The position numbers and the translations under genes are program-made. Below the pieces are notes generated by a model. It had not been told where the DNA came from and did not search any database. It saw nothing but the letters and a program-made list of their open reading frames with translations. Shown in pieces: positions 1 to 6,980 of a stretch of DNA of 12,010 nt. Source of the DNA: Nitrososphaerota archaeon. Its GTDB lineage: Archaea > Thermoproteota > EX4484-205 > JAAOZO01. The stretch lies in contig JAAOZO010000190.1 in NCBI GenBank assembly GCA_011605715.1, forward strand, positions 1 to 12,010, read 5' to 3'. The first letter of the stretch is position 1, and each line of letters opens with the position of its first letter.

Positions 1-43
1 CAATAAGAAAAACTTATCTTTACATTTAATTTAGCTTTAGGCT

Positions 44-1156
44 ATGAACGAGAGAGAAAGGCTACTGAGAACTCTTCAGTTTAAAGAAGTTGATAGAGTT
101 CCAGACTATGAATTCGGTTATTGGGATGAGACAATTGATCGTTGGCACGCAGAAGGACTGCCTCTGCACCTTCACAGCAACAACGACGTTGAAGATTACT
201 TTAAGCTAGAAGGTTGGGATACGATAGACATGCTTCCAGTTAGAACTGGTCTTTGGCCCTCTCCTCCATCAAGAAAAATTAAAGAGTATGAAGACAAAGA
301 AGTTATCGATGATGGCCTAGGAGGTGTATACATAAGAAAAAAGTGGACCTCAACAATTCCTCTTCATCTAAGATGGCCTTTAAAAAATAAGGAAGATTGG
401 GAGAAAATAAGGCCATTTTTTGATCCAGATACCCCTGGAAGAATGCCATTAAACTACGACGAAATAGTTGAAGGCTATAAGGAAAGAGACTATCCTCTTG
501 GAATACATGTTGGAAGCTTGTATGGGTGGCTTAGAGACTTAATGGGCGTCCAAGGTATTTCCTTAGCTTTCTACAAGGACCCTGATTGGGTAGCTGAGAT
601 GATGGACACACTTGTAAACCTCTGGATAAAGCTCATCAGGCGTGCGTTGAAAAATGTTAAGGTTGATTTTGCAACATGGTGGGAAGATATGTGCTACAAC
701 AGAGGACCTCTTCTTTCTGTAAAGCTGTTTGAAGAATTCATGGTTCCGAGGTACAAGAAGGTAACAGATGTTTTAAAGGAGTACGGCGTTGAGATTAATA
801 TTCTAGATTGCGATGGAAAAATAGATGCTCTTGTTCCAGGTTGGTTGAAGGGTGGCATAAACTGCATGTTTCCAATAGAAGCTAGGTTCACAAGCCCCGT
901 AAAGTTAAGAGAGCAATATGGAAGAAAGGTTCTACTCATGGGGGGTGTTAATAAGCTTGCTTTAATAGAAGGCCCCAAGGCTATAGAAAAAGAGCTTGAA
1001 TCTTTAAGACCTCTTATAGAGGATGGTGGTTACATACCAATGGTTGATCACAGAACTCCTCCGGATGTATCACTAAGCAACTATGTTTACTATTTGAAGG
1101 TTAAGAGAAAGATAATAGGAAGATACGAAGAGCTACCTTATCCCAATGTTTCTTAA
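44..1156 (+). CDS. Uroporphyrinogen decarboxylase (URO-D/MtaA) family protein
   Basis: A 370-residue soluble protein with no signal peptide or membrane segment. The N-terminal pattern (ERLLRTLQFKEVDRVPDYEF) and the C-terminal GGVN and VDHRTPPDVSLSNY stretches are typical of the URO-D superfamily, a TIM-barrel group containing true uroporphyrinogen decarboxylases and cobalamin-dependent methyl transferases such as MtaA. It lies outside any visible haem gene cluster, so a corrinoid or methyl-transfer role is more likely than haem synthesis, but this is inference. MtaA-type enzymes bind zinc with an H-x-C pair plus a later Cys. Here the equivalent stretch reads LDCDG (254-258) with Cys256 and a later Cys274, and the His position is Leu. 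No Shine-Dalgarno precedes the ATG; an AT-rich CTTATCTTTA at 13-22 could be the TATA box of a leaderless transcript. It ends 14 nt before the stop of the converging esterase. The family call is firm and the substrate unknown. Confidence 0.85.
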   Translation: MNERERLLRTLQFKEVDRVPDYEFGYWDETIDRWHAEGLPLHLHSNNDVEDYFKLEGWDTIDMLPVRTGLWPSPPSRKIKEYEDKEVIDDGLGGVYIRKKWTSTIPLHLRWPLKNKEDWEKIRPFFDPDTPGRMPLNYDEIVEGYKERDYPLGIHVGSLYGWLRDLMGVQGISLAFYKDPDWVAEMMDTLVNLWIKLIRRALKNVKVDFATWWEDMCYNRGPLLSVKLFEEFMVPRYKKVTDVLKEYGVEINILDCDGKIDALVPGWLKGGINCMFPIEARFTSPVKLREQYGRKVLLMGGVNKLALIEGPKAIEKELESLRPLIEDGGYIPMVDHRTPPDVSLSNYVYYLKVKRKIIGRYEELPYPNVS

Positions 1157-1170
1157 GATTTTTAGTTTTG
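1157..1170 (+). terminator. T-rich tract between converging genes
   Basis: The 14-nt gap between the two converging stop codons reads GATTTTTAGTTTTG on the plus strand. Such T-rich tracts end transcription in archaea, so it probably serves the URO-D family gene. It has no T-run on the minus strand, so the esterase transcript probably terminates inside the converging gene. Confidence 0.4.
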
Positions 1171-2133
1171 CTACTTTAGATTAAGATATTTTACAGCCGC
1201 TTCCATCTTTTTCTCTATGTGTATGTTTGGTTCTTCGTGCCCCATTCCCGGGTAAACTTCAAGCTTCTTTTCTTTTGAACCAATATACTGGTAAGTTGCA
1301 AATATTGTAGATGGTGGACAAATTGTGTCTATTAGTCCAACAGAGATTAAAATTGGAACTTTAACTTCTGGGGCTAAGTTCATGTTATCAAAATAAGAAA
1401 GGGTTTCCATAACTGTTTTTTCTTGTTCCGGATGAACTTTTATATAGTTCAAAATCTCTAAGTATGGCCCTACCGAAGCAACGTTTATTGCTCTTTCAAA
1501 GTTACACAAGTATGGAACGCTTGGAAGTGATAAAGAAACTTTCCTGTGCAAAGCTGCCGTTGCTATAGACAACCCTCCGCCTTGGCTAACTCCTGCAACA
1601 CCTATTCTACTTTCATCAACATCTTCTCTCGTAAGAACATAATTTATTGCTCTATATGAGTCCATGTAAACGTACCTATAGTAGTAGGTCTCCTTACTCA
1701 ATATCCCTTTAGTCATATTTCCAATAATGCTTCCTGAGGAATATTTTGCATAGTCGGGAGATTCTCCAGACTGCCCTCTAACGTCTATAGCAAAAACTGA
1801 AAATCCTAGCATAATCCAGCCAAGATAGTCTGAAATAGTTCCCTTACTACCTCCATATCCATGAAAGAATACGATCGTAGGACTTTTGTTTTCTGTTCCA
1901 GATTTCTTTATGAAGTACCCTACTATTGGGGATTTATCTAAGAATCCATCGTACACAACTTTAAAAACTTCTACTCTACTGGAGAAGTATCCTATTCTTC
2001 TTTCGTTGCAGTTCAAGGGTTGCTCCTCTGCTTGTTTCTTATTTTCATCCCAAAATTTTAGGAAGTCTTCTCTCCTTGTTAAGCTTGGCTTATAAGCTCT
2101 TAGCTCTTCTATTGAAAAGTCTACCAGTGGCAT
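1171..2133 (-). CDS. CE7-family acetyl-esterase (acetyl xylan esterase / cephalosporin-C deacetylase type)
   Basis: A 320-residue alpha/beta hydrolase, the usual CE7 length. Family hallmarks are all present: the N-terminal MPLVDFSIEELRAYKP start, oxyanion-hole HGYGG (91-95), RGQ (119-121), GVSQG (181-185) with nucleophile Ser183, Asp269 in GLIDT, and the terminal HE motif with His299. CE7 enzymes remove acetyl groups from acetylated xylo-oligosaccharides and other small acetyl esters, usually inside the cell as hexamers. No signal peptide is present, in line with a cytoplasmic enzyme acting on imported oligosaccharides. The ATG at 2133 fits the family N-terminus exactly. A TATA-like AGTTTATTTTTT on the minus strand (2154-2166) lies about 22-33 nt upstream. 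The gene is divergent from the EamA permease across a 79-bp spacer. The call is firm; which acetylated substrate it meets in vivo is not shown. Confidence 0.92.
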   Translation of the reverse strand: MPLVDFSIEELRAYKPSLTRREDFLKFWDENKKQAEEQPLNCNERRIGYFSSRVEVFKVVYDGFLDKSPIVGYFIKKSGTENKSPTIVFFHGYGGSKGTISDYLGWIMLGFSVFAIDVRGQSGESPDYAKYSSGSIIGNMTKGILSKETYYYRYVYMDSYRAINYVLTREDVDESRIGVAGVSQGGGLSIATAALHRKVSLSLPSVPYLCNFERAINVASVGPYLEILNYIKVHPEQEKTVMETLSYFDNMNLAPEVKVPILISVGLIDTICPPSTIFATYQYIGSKEKKLEVYPGMGHEEPNIHIEKKMEAAVKYLNLK

Positions 2134-2153
2134 AACCCATACTAACCTTTAAT

Positions 2154-2166
2154 CAAAAAATAAACT
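2154..2166 (-). promoter_or_regulatory. TATA-like box of the esterase gene
   Basis: On the minus strand this reads AGTTTATTTTTT, placed about 22-33 nt before the esterase ATG. That is the distance expected of an archaeal TATA box driving a leaderless or nearly leaderless transcript. No good Shine-Dalgarno site lies between it and the ATG. Confidence 0.45.
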
Positions 2167-2212
2167 TTTTTCATTTGTGCTAGAAATCTTACTCTTACCT
2201 TAGATTTGCTTC

Positions 2213-3103
2213 TTGAAAAAGATTAAAACTAATGCTCTTCCTATTTTGCGCTCGGAAATCTTGAAGAAAAAGTTCGTTGGTCAACTCTCGCTAATATTTC
2301 TAACATTCCTTTGGGGTACAACATTTTCTTTTATAAAAGTTGTAGTAAATGAAATAGGGTTTGCTTACTACGTTGCGTTAAGGTATGGTTTAGCTACATT
2401 TTTACTATTTTTTATAGCGCTTTTCAATAAGAAAGAAAATGTTGGTGAGCAGTTAAAGTCTGGATTTATCTTAGGTATACTGTACTTCTTTGGTATCTCC
2501 TTGCAAGGTCTTGGTATGGAGTATACTAGTGCTTCTAGTGCTGCTTTTATAACTGGACTTAGTGTAGTAATAGTTTACGTTATCGAAGTAATCTCGGGAA
2601 GAGAAAAACCATCTGCTAAGTTAGCCATAGCTATAGCCTTATCTGTTCTTGGCCTTTACTTTTTATCGTTTAGTGGGTTTACAGTTCCAAATCTTGGTGA
2701 CTTAATAGTACTTGCAGGTGCCTTCTTTTGGGCTCTTCAAATTATTGCTACAGGCAAATACTCAAGAAATTCAAACCTTTTTTATCTTCTCATGTTTGAA
2801 AGCTTTTTTACTGCTATTAGCGCAACTCTATTTTTCCCCTTTGTTAAGATGCCTTCTGTTAATAGCATACTTGAAGTTCTTTTACCTTTAGCTTACCTTT
2901 CATTTTTCTGTACAATAATAGCTAATGCTCTTCAGCTTTATGGTCAAAGGTTGGTAAGTAATACAGAGGCAGCTATAATCTACCTTTTAGAACCTGTAAT
3001 AGCTGCGTTGTTTTCTCACATAACTATAGGTGAACAACTAGGAATAAACCAAATCGTTGGTGCTGTTGCAATAATATTGGCTATGGCTATTAGTTCAATT
3101 TAA
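2213..3103 (+). CDS. EamA/DMT-superfamily permease
   Basis: A 296-residue integral membrane protein with about ten hydrophobic helices in two tandem EamA repeats (roughly residues 22-150 and 158-296). The first repeat carries the typical FLWGTTFSFIKVVV opening and the second a GLYFL...GDLIVLAGAFFWAL pattern. EamA transporters move metabolites such as amino acids, nucleotides or sugars across the cytoplasmic membrane, and specificity cannot be read from sequence. There is no in-frame ATG near the 5' end. TTG at 2213 gives a 296-residue protein with a basic N-terminal tail, while TTG at 2261 gives a 280-residue protein starting MKKKFVGQLS, a more usual length of tail. A stop at 2201 rules out longer versions, and no Shine-Dalgarno supports either TTG. 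It is divergent from the esterase and followed by a 129-bp gap before the GH5 gene. Confidence 0.85.
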   Translation: MKKIKTNALPILRSEILKKKFVGQLSLIFLTFLWGTTFSFIKVVVNEIGFAYYVALRYGLATFLLFFIALFNKKENVGEQLKSGFILGILYFFGISLQGLGMEYTSASSAAFITGLSVVIVYVIEVISGREKPSAKLAIAIALSVLGLYFLSFSGFTVPNLGDLIVLAGAFFWALQIIATGKYSRNSNLFYLLMFESFFTAISATLFFPFVKMPSVNSILEVLLPLAYLSFFCTIIANALQLYGQRLVSNTEAAIIYLLEPVIAALFSHITIGEQLGINQIVGAVAIILAMAISSI

Positions 3104-3197
3104 GGAACTAAATTTTGTACTGAGAAAAATGAAATAGAAATTGTAGTCAAAAGAGAAACGTACAATAAACTTCCATTCTTACCATTTCCATAAAATA

Positions 3198-3227
3198 TTT
3201 TTATATTTAGTACACTTAAAAAAGGTG
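3198..3227 (+). promoter_or_regulatory. TATA-like box and Shine-Dalgarno of the GH5 gene
   Basis: TTTTTATATTT (3198-3208) lies about 25-35 nt before the ATG at 3233 and is a good archaeal TATA candidate. AAGGTG (3222-3227), five bases before the ATG, matches the GGTG core of the archaeal Shine-Dalgarno. CACTTAAAA just before it also resembles the TATA box of the duplicated promoter module further along, so an alternative box is possible. Confidence 0.5.
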
Positions 3228-3232
3228 TTGTT

Positions 3233-4723
3233 ATGCCTGAAAGGATTTATGTGAAAGATAGGACCTTTGTAGATAAAACAGGCAGATCTCGTATCTTCCA
3301 TGGAGTGAACCTAGTATGCAAGGACAAGTCTAAGAGTTATGTTGATGAGTGGAATCGATTTGATTTTGAGGAACTTAGCCGATTGGGCTTTAATCTTGTT
3401 CGCTTAGGTATATTTTGGGATGGGCTAGAACCAGAACCAAATAAGTACGATGATCACTACTTAAACAAGATAGAAGCGTTGCTTGACTTATGCGCTGAGT
3501 ATGATATTTATGTTTTACTCGATATGCATCAAGACTTGTACAGTGTACGTTATTCTGATGGAGCTCCAGAATGGGCTACATTTACTGATAGTTTACCAGA
3601 GCCAGAGAAAAGATTTGTATGGAGTGATGCTTATTTGAACAATGAAGCTATACAGCATGCTTTTGATCATTTTTGGGCTAACGATCCAGCACCTGATGGC
3701 GTAGGCCTTCAAGATCACTTCGCTAAGTGTTGGCAATACGTTGCCCAGCGCTTTGGTTCAAAACCTAATGTACTGGGTTATGACCTTTTTAATGAACCAT
3801 TTCCAGGCACAGTTTCAACTTCAATTTTTCGTAAATTACTTACTACTTTTTCAAACGTAGAATCGAAGATTTCAGGTAAACCACCTAAAAGCTTAGAAGA
3901 GATAGTAGCTATGTTTTTTAGTGAACAGGGTAGGATTAAAGCATTAAAGTTGTTCGATGATAAGCATTTATATAAGAGTTTCGTTTCAGCTGCTGAAAGT
4001 TGTGTTGCAGAATTTGATACTAAAGTGCTCGTTCCGTTTTACGAACGCGTGGCTAAGGCAATACGTTCAGTTATATCTGAAGGAATCCTCTTTTTGGAGA
4101 ACAACTATTTTAGTAATATAGGTATACAATCAGGTCTTAAACCAATTACAGTTGATAATGAACGTGAAAAGCTACAGGCTTTTGCACCTCATGGTTATGA
4201 CCTAGTAGTTGATACACCTTTCTATGAACATTTAGCTAGTGAAAATCGCATTAGCATAATTTTTGAAAACCATTATGCTGTACAACAGCGTCTAAACATG
4301 CCAGTAGTAGTTGGTGAGTGGGGTGGTTTTGGCGCTTTAAATAATAAGAATATACTTCATCATTGTCTTTTCTTGCTCGATCTCTTTGACAGTTACGGCT
4401 GGAGCTTTACCTATTGGGCCTGGAATCATAAAGAAAGCAGTAGTTATGCAACTACGATGCTTTTAAAGAGGGATTACCCTAAAGCTATAGCAGGAGATCT
4501 TATCTATTTTAAGTATGACCCTACTACAAGTTCGTTTTTTATGGAATGGGATGCAAATGCTTCCGTTGGCACTCCTACAGTAATTTGTTTACCAGAAGGA
4601 CTTAGAGGACGAAAAGTAAAGATATCTCCTTCAAGCATGTGGAACTTGGAAGATATAAACGGTACGTTGCACTTAACGATTAAGACTGCGCAAAGTGGAA
4701 GACATACCCTAACGCTCGAATAA
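3233..4723 (+). CDS. GH5 glycoside hydrolase, endoglycoceramidase-like
   Basis: A 496-residue TIM-barrel retaining glycosidase. Visible motifs in order: HGVNLVCKD (23-31), FNLVRLGIFWDGLEP (53-67), LLDMHQDLYS (95-104) followed by DGAPEWA, GYDLFNEP (182-189) with acid/base Glu188, APHGYD (318-323), GEWGG (361-365) with nucleophile Glu362, and YWAWNHK near the barrel end. The DMHQDLYS...DGAP and PHxYD signatures point to the endoglycoceramidase-like part of GH5 rather than to cellulases. A small C-terminal beta domain (about 425-496) follows, as in that group. Residues about 196-250 form a helical insertion after the NEP motif. No signal peptide is seen, so the enzyme is probably cytoplasmic unless exported another way. 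Arginine codons are mostly CGN (13 of 21 by my count), unlike the URO-D gene upstream (2 of 24). The GH5 call is firm; true substrate (glycolipid, glycoside or beta-glucan) is open. Confidence 0.88.
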   Translation: MPERIYVKDRTFVDKTGRSRIFHGVNLVCKDKSKSYVDEWNRFDFEELSRLGFNLVRLGIFWDGLEPEPNKYDDHYLNKIEALLDLCAEYDIYVLLDMHQDLYSVRYSDGAPEWATFTDSLPEPEKRFVWSDAYLNNEAIQHAFDHFWANDPAPDGVGLQDHFAKCWQYVAQRFGSKPNVLGYDLFNEPFPGTVSTSIFRKLLTTFSNVESKISGKPPKSLEEIVAMFFSEQGRIKALKLFDDKHLYKSFVSAAESCVAEFDTKVLVPFYERVAKAIRSVISEGILFLENNYFSNIGIQSGLKPITVDNEREKLQAFAPHGYDLVVDTPFYEHLASENRISIIFENHYAVQQRLNMPVVVGEWGGFGALNNKNILHHCLFLLDLFDSYGWSFTYWAWNHKESSSYATTMLLKRDYPKAIAGDLIYFKYDPTTSSFFMEWDANASVGTPTVICLPEGLRGRKVKISPSSMWNLEDINGTLHLTIKTAQSGRHTLTLE

Positions 4724-4923
4724 GACAACAAAATAAAACCAAAGTTTTTGTTAAGTTCTTCTTTGAACTCAACTTAAAGAACGTGCTAAGGTTTTAACTA
4801 AAAGTTTTTTGTTCTCTGGACCAATGTCAAGAGGAACAACTACACTAAGTCTAGACAAGTAAAGTTTCCTAGCCTTCTACGTCTTTCCAACTTTTTGTCC
4901 TGGGTTTGCATTCTTTGAGAGTT
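4724..4923. other. Non-coding spacer with hairpin and direct repeat; possible gene relic
   Basis: No convincing gene lies here. AAC(C/T)AAAGTTTTTGTT-like sequence occurs twice (4737-4752 and 4796-4813), each with a T-run that could terminate the GH5 transcript. Between them 4750-4773 folds into a nine-position stem with one A/C mismatch (GTTAAGTTC / GAACTCAAC) and a TTCTTT loop. An alternative pairing of GTTCTT (4755-4760) with AAGAAC (4777-4782) is possible. On the minus strand, 4769-4876 is a stop-free stretch of 35 codons without an ATG whose translation (...VVVPLDIGPENKKLLVKT...) looks protein-like, but it is too short to claim. Confidence 0.4.
4741..4773 (+). terminator. T-run plus hairpin downstream of the GH5 gene
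   Basis: AAAGTTTTTG begins 17 nt after the GH5 stop and is followed directly by the imperfect stem at 4750-4773. Archaeal termination needs only the T-run. The hairpin may add 3'-end stability. A second T-run (TTTTTT, 4805-4810) downstream could act as backup. Confidence 0.4.
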
Positions 4924-4994
4924 TTTGATACTTTCTTTCATTTTTATGAGGCTTGTATTAATTTTCTTTTACTTTTCTAAAAAACACTTAAAAG
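4924..4994 (+). promoter_or_regulatory. Promoter module, copy A (before the surface protein gene)
   Basis: This stretch starts TTTGATACTTTCTTTCAT and ends CACTTAAAAG (TATA-like, 4985-4994). It aligns with 8367-8438 over 72 columns, with 59 matches and one single-base gap by hand count. The first 28 bases are identical apart from the gap. The final 43 bases align without gaps at 31 positions, including the TATA-like box. The ATG at 5018 lies 24 nt beyond the box end, the spacing expected for a leaderless or very short leader transcript. TCAT-TTTT-ATGA (4938-4949) is a small inverted repeat in the conserved upstream block. No third copy was found in the window. Confidence 0.75.
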
Positions 4995-5017
4995 GTCCTA
5001 ATCAAAAATTTATTCAT

Positions 5018-6715
5018 ATGAAGCTTGCAAGTCGCCGAGTACTAACACTTTTTGCCATAATCGTCTTTATGTTGATTGCAGGTAGTTACTTTTTTATACG
5101 CATAGTGATCCTTCATGAAAATATGAAACATCCTGCGGCTCAAGTGTGCATTAGCAGGGTAAGTTTGATGCCTAATGCTCCTTCACAATTTAATCTGAAA
5201 GATTGGAAAGCGTTGACAAAAGCTTACATATCCTTTGTTTTTAATTTCAGCTCGTCTAGCGAATATTTGCCACTAGTAAAACTTGACAAGACTGACCCTA
5301 GATTCATTTCGTTTGACTTACCTTCATACGTTGGTCAAAATAAGTATGAAGAAGGTTCAGGAGAGGCCATTAATTGTATAGCCGCTGTACTCAGTGCTAC
5401 ATTAGTTGATATAAACATGAGTAACTATAATGGATACGATTGGGTTTCAATGACTAAAAAATGGTTTAGTGAAGAAGATGGCATATTTTTGAACAATAAA
5501 AACGGCCAAAGTGGAAGTAGCTTTTGGTATGATATATATCCGAACGTATTAATTTATTCCCTTCTTTACTACTACCCAACATTTTCAACTTCATGGAACC
5601 AAACTCTGTATAGAGTGGCTGACAGTTGGTACAATGCTTCTTACGTCATGTATAAAGACTATAGAGGTCCTGACTTTACTGCTTTTAATTTTCGTACGAT
5701 GAAACCTATTAATAACTATATGTGGACAGAACCTGATGCTGCAGCAGGTATAGCGTGGATAGAATATATTGCTTATAATAAATGGAAAGATTCACGTTTC
5801 TTAGAAGCTGCAAAGTGGAACATGCAATTTTTGCAGGATAGAACAAGTAACCCCTTTTATGAAGTGTTACTTCCTTTTGGTGCTTACATAGCTGCACGCA
5901 TGAACGCAGAACTTGGAACAAATTACGACGTACAGAAATTGCTAAACTGGTGTTTCGATGGAAATAGCATTTCAAGACCTGGATGGGGTGTTATAGTTGG
6001 AAACTGGGGTGGGTATGAAGTTAATGGACTTGTAGGTAGTATTACGGATGGAGGTGGCTACGCTTTTACTATGAACACTTTCTCTATGGCCATACCTTTA
6101 ATACCTTTAGTACGTTATGATACCCGTTTTGCTAAAGATGTTGGTAAGTGGATGCTCAACGTTGCGAATAACGCTCGCTTATTTTATCCAGATGCTCTTT
6201 CTCCTGAGCTTCAATCTTCTGCTTTTTGGAAAGGTGACCCTAATCACGTAATCGCTTACGAAGGACTTCGAAAAAGCTGGAATGGAAAAAGTCCATACGC
6301 TACAGGAGATGCTCTTAGGAATGGTTGGGCAGCCACAGATTTCGGTCTTTATGGGTCTTCTTATGTTGGAGTCTTCGGTGGCATTATTAATCCTACAAGT
6401 GATGAAAGAATACTACAACTAGACTGTCTTAAGACAGACTTCTACCACAATCCTGCTTATCCTACCTACCTTTACTACAACCCCTACAACATTAGCAAAA
6501 GCATTGCAATCAACGTTGGTCCTGAACCCAAAGATCTTTATGATGCCGTTTCCCATAAGTTTCTGGTAAAGAATGCTACGAACACAGCAATTTTTAATCT
6601 TTCTCCTGAGTCAGCAGCAGTTATTGTAGTAGTGCCAGCTGAAGGACAAGTACAATATGTTAATGAAAAGATGCTTATTAATGGTATAGTTGTGGACTTC
6701 AACATTAGTCAGTAG
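5018..6715 (+). CDS. Membrane-anchored surface protein, (alpha/alpha)-toroid glycosidase/lyase-like
   Basis: A 565-residue protein from the ATG at 5018. An in-frame TTG at 4925 would add 31 residues but lies inside the duplicated promoter module upstream of its TATA box, so it is rejected. Residues 1-7 are basic (MKLASRR), 8-31 form one membrane helix acting as an uncleaved signal anchor, and the rest should be outside the cell; many N-x-S/T sequons fit a glycosylated surface protein. The body (about 60-490) is helical and rich in Trp, Tyr and Gly loops (YMWTEPDAAAG, GNWGGYEVNG, SITDGGGYAF), a pattern seen in six-hairpin glycosidases and polysaccharide lyases. The last ~70 residues look like a beta-sandwich of the kind closing many glycosidases (DLYDAVSHKF...ESAAVIVVVPAEG). 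I do not recognise the exact family and cannot assign catalytic residues. Arginine codons are mixed, 10 of 18 CGN, resembling the GH5 gene. Confidence 0.6.
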   Translation: MKLASRRVLTLFAIIVFMLIAGSYFFIRIVILHENMKHPAAQVCISRVSLMPNAPSQFNLKDWKALTKAYISFVFNFSSSSEYLPLVKLDKTDPRFISFDLPSYVGQNKYEEGSGEAINCIAAVLSATLVDINMSNYNGYDWVSMTKKWFSEEDGIFLNNKNGQSGSSFWYDIYPNVLIYSLLYYYPTFSTSWNQTLYRVADSWYNASYVMYKDYRGPDFTAFNFRTMKPINNYMWTEPDAAAGIAWIEYIAYNKWKDSRFLEAAKWNMQFLQDRTSNPFYEVLLPFGAYIAARMNAELGTNYDVQKLLNWCFDGNSISRPGWGVIVGNWGGYEVNGLVGSITDGGGYAFTMNTFSMAIPLIPLVRYDTRFAKDVGKWMLNVANNARLFYPDALSPELQSSAFWKGDPNHVIAYEGLRKSWNGKSPYATGDALRNGWAATDFGLYGSSYVGVFGGIINPTSDERILQLDCLKTDFYHNPAYPTYLYYNPYNISKSIAINVGPEPKDLYDAVSHKFLVKNATNTAIFNLSPESAAVIVVVPAEGQVQYVNEKMLINGIVVDFNISQ

Positions 6716-6729
6716 TCTTTTTCTTTTTA
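6716..6729 (+). terminator. T-rich terminator after the surface protein gene
   Basis: TCTTTTTCTTTTT starts immediately after the stop codon. It is a typical archaeal intrinsic termination tract without a hairpin. Confidence 0.5.
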
Positions 6730-6872
6730 TAAAATAGATACTATAAACTCACAGTTATTCTAATATACGCTTTACTTTAAACTAACGCTATAAACCCTTA
6801 GGATCATTGTATAGTTCGTGATAAAAAATAGTTCATAGAGTAGTGAAATAATGACGCCTCAAGCCAGTAGCA

Positions 6873-6969
6873 TGTTTAGTACAAAGTTCAGCTAAAGCTA
6901 GAATCTCCGACTTTAGTCGAGAGTAGCTTATCCTAGAAATCTTTATATTTCTGTTTATCGTACAAAGTT
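6873..6969 (+). promoter_or_regulatory. Regulator gene promoter region: palindrome, direct repeat and TATA-like box
   Basis: CTTTATATTT (6941-6950) is a strong TATA candidate about 30-40 nt before the TTG start. CGACT-TT-AGTCG (6908-6919) is a perfect inverted repeat about 20 nt upstream of the box, a plausible operator for a dimeric Lrp-type regulator. TGTTTA-GTACAAAGTT occurs at 6873-6888 and again, with two extra bases, at 6952-6969, where it overlaps the expected transcription start. These elements flank the TATA box in a way that would suit autoregulation, which is inference. The rest of the spacer from 6730 shows nothing I recognise. Confidence 0.45.
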
Positions 6970-6980
6970 AAAGGGCTGCA

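Noticed and set aside
4925..5017. N-terminal extension of the surface protein from TTG 4925
   Set aside because: It would be translated from DNA that lies upstream of the TATA-like box and belongs to the duplicated promoter module.
5709..5975. Open frame on the minus strand inside the surface protein gene
   Set aside because: It is antisense to a convincing gene, shows no domain-like pattern and has no promoter or Shine-Dalgarno; the same holds for minus-strand frames at 694-978, 8514-8765 and 9564-9770.
6421..6440. Near-perfect 20-bp palindrome (core CTGTCTTAAGACAG) inside the surface protein gene
   Set aside because: It lies in well-behaved coding sequence, has no partner elsewhere in the window, and a palindrome of this quality is not surprising by chance in 12 kb.
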